Translations under genes and position numbers: made by a program
Notes under the pieces: model-generated
Databases searched by the model: none
The model's input: only the letters and a program-made list of their open reading frames with translations
Told to the model about the DNA's origin: nothing
Shown here: positions 6,116 through 10,769 of the stretch, piece after piece
Numbering within the stretch: position 1 is the first letter of the stretch
Layout of the letters: the number at the start of each line of letters is the position of its first letter
Assembly: GCA_007116685.1 (NCBI GenBank)
Contig: SKIC01000096.1
Span: 1-10,769, forward strand
Reading direction: 5' to 3'
Source of the DNA: Balneolales bacterium
Lineage (GTDB): Bacteria; Bacteroidota; Rhodothermia; Balneolales; Natronogracilivirgulaceae
Length of the DNA: 10,769 nucleotides

Positions 6116-6216
6116 AATAGAAGCGGCTCTTTATAAACTGATTACAAATGATGATTCCGTATCTGGTATGTTAACAGGAAACAGTTAGCGATGACTTAAT
6201 CCTTCAGAAAAATCAA
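6116..6216. other. Gap between alaC and the PMT-type gene
   Basis: This gap of 101 bases shows no hairpin terminator and no exact TAnnTTTG element on the minus strand. Read-through from alaC into the membrane glycosyltransferase gene is therefore possible but not shown. Confidence 0.4.
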
Positions 6217-7392
6217 TTATTTACCCAAAACTTTCCCAATATTTCGTACAGCTTGTCGAATGCGTTGGGTATTCTCCACCAGGCTCATACGCACATAACC
6301 TTCGCCGCTTGGCCCAAATCCTATTCCGGGAGATACCAATACATCTGCCTCGTTGAGAAGCCATTCCGCAAAGGCGAGGGAGCCCATTTCCTGATGAGCC
6401 TCAGGGAGTGGAGCCCAAACAAACATAGCGCCTCTTTCTTTTGGGATATGCCAACCGTATCGAGCTAATCCTTCAACCAGTGTGTTTCGGCGATTTTCAT
6501 ACTTTTGTGCAATTTCGGCTACTTGTCCTTGTCCTTTTCGGAGAGCGGTAATAGCAGCCACTTGGATGGGAGTGAACATTCCGTAATCAAAAAAGGATTT
6601 AATTCGAGCCAAATGCGCAATTATCTCAGCATTTCCCACACAAAAACCACAACGCCAGCCCGCCATATTATAGGATTTACTCATGGTGAAAAATTCCACA
6701 GCGATATCTTCCGCACCTTCAACTTCCAGCATACTTGGGGCTTTGTATCCATCATAGGTGATATCTTTATAAGCAAAATCCTGGATAATGATGATTTGTT
6801 TTTCCTTGCAGTACGGAACCACTTTTTCGAAAAAGGAGCGTTCTACGGTTGTGCCTGTGGGATTATGAGGATAATTCAGGAAAACGACTTTAGGCTTTAC
6901 CGGTAAAGATTCCAGAGATGCGATTAAGACATCCGGATTATTGGTAACGGGAAAATTCTGAACCTCTGCACCGGCTATGATTGCACTCCACATGTGTACG
7001 GGAAAATAGGGGGCGGGAACCGCACATGAATCTCCAGGACCAAGTAAGGCAAGGGTTAGATGTGATAATCCTTCTTTGCTGCCAATGGTGGCAATTACTT
7101 GTTTTTCCGGATCGAGATGGACGCCATATTGCTCTTTGTAATGGTCGGCCACGGCAAGCAGTAAATGTGGAATTCCGGTCGCGCGGGAATAGCGATGCGC
7201 TTTGTCATCGTCGATTACCTCATGCACTTTTTCCACAATTTCCCGGGATGCCGGCATGTCGGGATTTCCCATCCCAAAATCTATAATATCTTTACCTTCG
7301 GCTCGGCGCTTTTGTTTTTCAGCGTTGAGCTTACCGAACAGATATTCAGGTAGGTCCTGCATACGCTGAGAAGGAATGATCAATCCACTCAT
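6217..7392 (-). CDS. alaC: Glutamate-pyruvate aminotransferase (alanine synthesis), class I PLP fold
   Basis: From the ATG at 7392 this is a 391-residue class I/II aminotransferase. It resembles E. coli AlaC along its whole length: DFGMGNPDMPAS, HRYSRATGIPHLLLAVADHY, ATIGSKEGLSHL, FLNYPHNPTG (Asn177), IIQDFAYKDITYDGYKAPS (Asp205, Tyr208), EFFTMSKSYNMAGWR (PLP lysine Lys239, Arg247), SPGIGFGPSGEGYVRMSLVEN (Arg368, carboxylate binding). AlaC makes alanine from pyruvate and glutamate. LL-diaminopimelate aminotransferase is the main look-alike, but the SKSYNMAGWR and SPGIGFG stretches favour AlaC. The frame is open up to an ATG at 7455, but that start would overlap proC by 41 bp and add residues not seen in the family. 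The 7392 start has AGGA 8 bases upstream and family-like residues (SGLIIPSQRM) from its beginning. It follows proC by 22 bp. Confidence 0.92.
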   Translation of the reverse strand: MSGLIIPSQRMQDLPEYLFGKLNAEKQKRRAEGKDIIDFGMGNPDMPASREIVEKVHEVIDDDKAHRYSRATGIPHLLLAVADHYKEQYGVHLDPEKQVIATIGSKEGLSHLTLALLGPGDSCAVPAPYFPVHMWSAIIAGAEVQNFPVTNNPDVLIASLESLPVKPKVVFLNYPHNPTGTTVERSFFEKVVPYCKEKQIIIIQDFAYKDITYDGYKAPSMLEVEGAEDIAVEFFTMSKSYNMAGWRCGFCVGNAEIIAHLARIKSFFDYGMFTPIQVAAITALRKGQGQVAEIAQKYENRRNTLVEGLARYGWHIPKERGAMFVWAPLPEAHQEMGSLAFAEWLLNEADVLVSPGIGFGPSGEGYVRMSLVENTQRIRQAVRNIGKVLGK

Positions 7393-7400
7393 TTTTTGAA

Positions 7401-7404
7401 TCCT
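7401..7404 (-). promoter_or_regulatory. Ribosome binding site AGGA fixing the alaC start
   Basis: AGGA on the minus strand lies 8 bases before the ATG at 7392, inside the short gap after the proC stop. It is one of the few Shine-Dalgarno-like sites in the window and supports 7392 over the upstream in-frame ATG at 7455. Confidence 0.6.
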
Positions 7405-7414
7405 GATTAAATAA

Positions 7415-8233
7415 TTATTGACCCAATTCTTTGGCTCGCCGAGCTGCTTCAGCAACGGCTTTGATTAAGGTGACGCGAATTCCACCGGCTTCCATTTCCA
7501 GCAAACCATCGATGGTGCAGCCTGCGGGGGTTGTCACCTCGTCTTTGAGCAGGGCAGGGTGTTGTCCGGTTTCGCTGACCATAGCCGCAGCTCCCTGACA
7601 CAATTGAGCGGCCATTCGGATAGCGACATCACGCGGCAGGCCGCATTTCAAACCACCATCGGCAATGGCTTCTATAAATAAATACACAAAAGCAGGGCCG
7701 GATGCGCTGAGTGCTGTAACGGCATCGAAATGTTTTTCATCCAAAAATTCAGTTTCGCCGAGCGAATTGAAAATGGCGGTAATCTTGGCAAGATGTTCAT
7801 CGGTTGCTTTGGAGCCTTTTGTCAGAACCGTCATACCTTTTCCAATACGTCCACAAGTATTTGGCATAGTGCGGATTACAGGAGTGTTATCCGGCAGATA
7901 ACGTTCCAGTATTTCGGTAGTAACACCGGCCATGATACTCACACAGATTTTATCCGGATGGAAAGCTTCTGAACAAGCGGATAGTACAGAGGAGGTGTTT
8001 TGCGGTTTGATACACAAAATCACGATATCAGCCTTTTCAACAGCGATAGTGTTATCTGTGCTGGTTTGAACACCGAATTTATCCTCGATTAATTTCAATC
8101 GATTTTCATCGTGATCGGTGGTAATGATGTTGCTAGCTGTCGTGAATTTCGTTTCAAGTAAACGATAGGTAATAATTTCACCCATTTTTCCACTTCCAAT
8201 AATGGCAATGGTCGGGTTTGTGGCTTGTTCCAT
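7415..8233 (-). CDS. proC: Pyrroline-5-carboxylate reductase
   Basis: This 272-residue protein has the usual family length. It catalyses the last step of proline synthesis, NAD(P)H-dependent reduction of pyrroline-5-carboxylate, in the cytosol. The N-terminal Rossmann fold starts with IAIIGSGKMGEI (9-20), followed by ILCIKPQN (72-79) and the RTMPNTCGRIGKGMTVL motif (121-137). The C-terminal dimer domain has ALSASGPAFVYLFIEAIADGG (174-194) and the family signature DEVTTPAGCTIDGLLEME (231-248). All expected motifs are intact. The start at 8233 has no Shine-Dalgarno. A TAACTTTA sequence upstream (minus strand, near 8267) is one base from the -7 consensus. alaC follows after 22 bp, so the two are almost certainly one transcript; both use or derive from glutamate. 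Confidence 0.96.
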   Translation of the reverse strand: MEQATNPTIAIIGSGKMGEIITYRLLETKFTTASNIITTDHDENRLKLIEDKFGVQTSTDNTIAVEKADIVILCIKPQNTSSVLSACSEAFHPDKICVSIMAGVTTEILERYLPDNTPVIRTMPNTCGRIGKGMTVLTKGSKATDEHLAKITAIFNSLGETEFLDEKHFDAVTALSASGPAFVYLFIEAIADGGLKCGLPRDVAIRMAAQLCQGAAAMVSETGQHPALLKDEVTTPAGCTIDGLLEMEAGGIRVTLIKAVAEAARRAKELGQ

Positions 8234-8324
8234 GAAAAAGTCGGGTTTTATTTAGAATTGCTTAAAGTTAGATACTCACGCAGACTATTGCTTGATAATT
8301 ACTTAGAAAAAAAGCAGATAGATA
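8234..8324. other. Gap between the hybrid kinase and proC
   Basis: These 91 bases hold no recognisable terminator hairpin. The only promoter-like string for proC is TAACTTTA on the minus strand near 8267, without a clear TTG partner. Whether proC is transcribed together with the kinase cannot be decided from sequence. Confidence 0.4.
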
Positions 8325-10769
8325 TTAGCCCTGATCCATATACTCTGCGAGGTTCATAACAAACATGTAGTCTTTGTCTGCGATAGCTTTTTTAAGAGTA
8401 TTCAGGTGGGGTATTTCGGAAGTTGATGTAGAAATAAGAAGCTCCAAATGATTAAAATCCGATAATTCAGCAGCCTCTTTGATTTTTTCAAATTCTTTAG
8501 CCTTCATACTCTTTTTTAGACTTGTCACAATCTCATAGATTGTATCTGCATTCTTTCCACTAGTATTTTCATCTTTGCCATTGCCGTCTTTCTTTATGAA
8601 TGTAATACCGCATAATTTCTCCATCTCGCGGAGCAAAATAGATAGGTAAAAAGGTTTACGGATATAGGCATTAAACCCTTGTTCCAACAAGATTTTTCTG
8701 TCTCTTTTTAATCCACTGGCAGTTAATGCAATAATGGGCACACGTTTGCCTTTTTCGGTTTGGGTAATCCTTTTTTGTGCTTCCCTACCATCCATAAGAG
8801 GCATTACGATATCCATAATAATCAGATTATAGTCGTTTTCGTCAGCCATTTGTATGGCTTCGAGGCCGTCTCTGGCTTCATCACAAGTTATACCTAATGG
8901 CGTAAGCATAGCTTGTAACAGCTTTCTATTATCGTAATTATCATCAACCACAAGAACATGAAATGAATCAGCTCCTGTAAAGCCGGAATAATCATAGGCC
9001 GAAACATCGATAGCTTTTCCTTTTGTTTTTTTATCGTGGGCAAACACAAAGGGAAGATTTAGGATGAATTCGGAGCCGTTTTCCTGATCACTGTATACGG
9101 TGAGAGTACCGTCCATTAATTGGGCCAGTTTTTGGCTGATTGCAAGTCCCAGGCCTGTTCCTTGTTTGAAACTTCCTTCAACTTGTTCAAAGGGTTGAAA
9201 TATCTTTTCGAGCATATTCTCAGGGATTCCCTGCCCGGTATCTTTGACGGAAAAATGTAATCTGTTGTCTTCTGCACTCAACACCACTTTCACATATCCT
9301 TCTGACGTAAATTTGATGGCATTTCCTATCAGGTTGATTAGAATCTGCCGTAATTTCCCCGAGTCTATACGAATATAGTCCGGTAGTTTACCTTCTTTTT
9401 CGATGTACAGTTCCAAACCCTTCGAGCTCGCCTGATATTCAAATAAGTGCTGAAGTTGGCCTAGTAATTCTGAAAGGTCTGTGATTTCTGTTTGTAGTGT
9501 TAATCTGCCGGCTTCAATTTTAGAAAGGTCTAGAATGTCATTAATCATGCTCAGTAAATGCTCTCCGCTATTGAACATAATTTCAGCGTAATCACGGTAT
9601 TTGTTGTCTAGTTTTACATCCGATTTTATCAATTGGGAAAAGCCGAGGATTGCATTGAGAGGTGTTCGCAATTCGTGAGACATATTTGCGATAAATACCG
9701 ATTTTGCCCGATCAGCGGTAATTGCTCGCTCTTTCTCTATCTCTGCTTTTTCGCGTTCTTTCAGAGCCACATTTCTGGCATCGATTAATTCGTTTTCGAT
9801 ACTCATTCGGTCGGTTATATCGATACCTACTCCTAGAACGCCATCCGGTTCATTGGCCTGATTTTTCTTAACCAGAAACTCAAATTGAAAAGTTTGATGT
9901 CCGCTGGTAAAGAGGGCCTGATCCATGGTATCACCATCGAAAATCTGGCGAATACTTTTTAAGGTCTGCTCATCCGTAAATAGCGTATTGTAATGTTTAC
10001 CGGTCAGATATTCTGATTTCAATTTCAGAGATTGTAAACCCTGACCTTCCGCATGAGTGATAATTCCGTCTCTGTCTATGCTTACCAAAATCATGGGTGT
10101 GTTTAGCAGAACGGTTTGCAATTGTTTTTGTGCATTGTGTAACCGTGATTCTGCTTCGATTTGACGCATTTGGGCTCTGTTAAAGCGCACATAAGACAAT
10201 ATGAAGAGTGAAACCACTAACAGAATACCGGCGTGTGCCCAAATCGTATTATACCAAACAGGTGAAACTTTTAGCGGGATGATTACAGCCGAGCTTACAG
10301 GATGTCCTTTTTTTTGAGCTCTGACATGAAGTGAGTACGAACCCCTGGGTAAACGTTGTAAAAGCACAAAACCATCTGTTTCGGATTGATGCCAACGCTC
10401 TGAATACCCATCAATTTTATATTGGTATTCAACCTTATCGTGGGGGAAGCTGAGTGTATGTATTTGAATAGCCTGATTAGTGTTCTCTCTGATTTGCAGT
10501 TCCTGGTAATCTATATCTATCCATCTGCCATCTTGTTCAAATTGGATGATTGATGGCGATGGGGTCGGGTAAAAAGAATTCATCTCAGCCTGGAGGTAAT
10601 TCAAACCATGGCTGGAGCCCATCCAAATGCGATTCTCTGCATCGGCAGCCATTGCACGAAAACGAATAGTCAGACTCGAAACTCCATCAGAGCGATCGAA
10701 TGAGACGGATGAGCTCTCGGTTTTGAGAAAAACACCATTATAGGAACCTACCCAAACATTATCTTCTGA
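8325..10769 (-). CDS. Hybrid sensor histidine kinase with propeller, Y_Y_Y, PAS, kinase and receiver domains; N-terminus outside window
   Basis: The frame is open from the stop at 8325 through the right edge, giving 814 residues of a longer protein. The ATG at 10652 is internal, because codons upstream of it encode a further propeller repeat (EDNVWVGSYNGVF, then AENRIWMGSSHGLNYL). Order: periplasmic Reg_prop repeats (1-60), Y_Y_Y domain (about 100-167), membrane helix (about 171-193), short coiled coil, PAS (about 214-329, ending GVLGVGIDITDR), HisKA with SHELRTPLN (phospho-His365), HATPase with NAIKFT, DTGQGIP (510-516) and GTGLGLA (537-543), receiver with Asp609-Asp610, phospho-Asp653 (IIMDIVMP), Thr683 and Lys705, then a helical tail of about 100 residues. 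It would sense a periplasmic ligand and relay phosphate internally. Unlike Bacteroides HTCS proteins it has no AraC-type DNA-binding domain, so output must pass to another protein. No HPt motif (H-x-L-K-G) is seen in the tail. Confidence 0.94.
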   Translation of the reverse strand, partial: SEDNVWVGSYNGVFLKTESSSVSFDRSDGVSSLTIRFRAMAADAENRIWMGSSHGLNYLQAEMNSFYPTPSPSIIQFEQDGRWIDIDYQELQIRENTNQAIQIHTLSFPHDKVEYQYKIDGYSERWHQSETDGFVLLQRLPRGSYSLHVRAQKKGHPVSSAVIIPLKVSPVWYNTIWAHAGILLVVSLFILSYVRFNRAQMRQIEAESRLHNAQKQLQTVLLNTPMILVSIDRDGIITHAEGQGLQSLKLKSEYLTGKHYNTLFTDEQTLKSIRQIFDGDTMDQALFTSGHQTFQFEFLVKKNQANEPDGVLGVGIDITDRMSIENELIDARNVALKEREKAEIEKERAITADRAKSVFIANMSHELRTPLNAILGFSQLIKSDVKLDNKYRDYAEIMFNSGEHLLSMINDILDLSKIEAGRLTLQTEITDLSELLGQLQHLFEYQASSKGLELYIEKEGKLPDYIRIDSGKLRQILINLIGNAIKFTSEGYVKVVLSAEDNRLHFSVKDTGQGIPENMLEKIFQPFEQVEGSFKQGTGLGLAISQKLAQLMDGTLTVYSDQENGSEFILNLPFVFAHDKKTKGKAIDVSAYDYSGFTGADSFHVLVVDDNYDNRKLLQAMLTPLGITCDEARDGLEAIQMADENDYNLIIMDIVMPLMDGREAQKRITQTEKGKRVPIIALTASGLKRDRKILLEQGFNAYIRKPFYLSILLREMEKLCGITFIKKDGNGKDENTSGKNADTIYEIVTSLKKSMKAKEFEKIKEAAELSDFNHLELLISTSTSEIPHLNTLKKAIADKDYMFVMNLAEYMDQG

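Noticed and set aside
6505..7353. Several plus-strand open frames across alaC
   Set aside because: They are antisense to a full-length, motif-complete aminotransferase.
8260..8267. TAACTTTA on the minus strand as the proC promoter
   Set aside because: It lacks the final G of TAnnTTTG and has no TTG partner at the right distance; too weak to list as a feature.

Overview
The window looks like chromosomal DNA of a free-living Gram-negative bacterium of the Bacteroidota or the neighbouring Balneolota/Rhodothermota. Four things point there: a tRNA promoter with the TAnnTTTG-type -7 element, few Shine-Dalgarno sequences, a two-component hybrid kinase with propeller and Y_Y_Y sensor modules, and a secreted GH3 lipoprotein. 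Base composition is moderately AT-rich. No integrase, transposase, phage gene or CRISPR array is visible, so this reads as core or ordinary genome rather than an island.

Layout, left to right. (1) Positions 1-744, minus strand: the N-terminal 248 residues of a GH3 beta-glycosidase lipoprotein, cut by the window edge before its nucleophile. (2) 745-1254: an intergenic stretch between divergent genes, with its right half very AT-rich. (3) 1255-1845, plus: a small secreted protein that resembles the CpcT/CpeT family. It overlaps tail to tail by 4 bp with (4) 1842-2600, minus: an unrecognised two-helix membrane protein. (5) 2727-2902: a self-contained tRNA-Ile(CAU) transcription unit with promoter, tRNA and hairpin terminator. 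(6) 3098-4363, plus: a soluble GT2 glycosyltransferase with ALG5-like motifs. (7) 4364-4702: a gene-free gap between convergent genes, filled by nested and interleaved inverted repeats built on CACAGAG-type units. This is the most unusual structure in the window. (8) 4703-10769, minus: a run of four genes read right to left, namely a hybrid sensor histidine kinase (5' end outside the window), proC, alaC and a multi-pass PMT/ArnT-type glycosyltransferase.

Functional links. proC and alaC are separated by only 22 bp and are very likely co-transcribed. They encode the last step of proline synthesis and a glutamate-pyruvate aminotransferase, so both draw on glutamate. The soluble ALG5-like enzyme and the membrane PMT-type enzyme face each other across the repeat region. 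They could in principle work on sugar donors and lipid-linked sugar transfer, but nothing in the sequence proves a shared pathway. No previously undescribed multi-gene system could be recognised. The best candidates for new biology are the repeat structure at 4385-4668, the two-helix membrane protein at 1842-2600, and the N-terminally extended ALG5-like glycosyltransferase.
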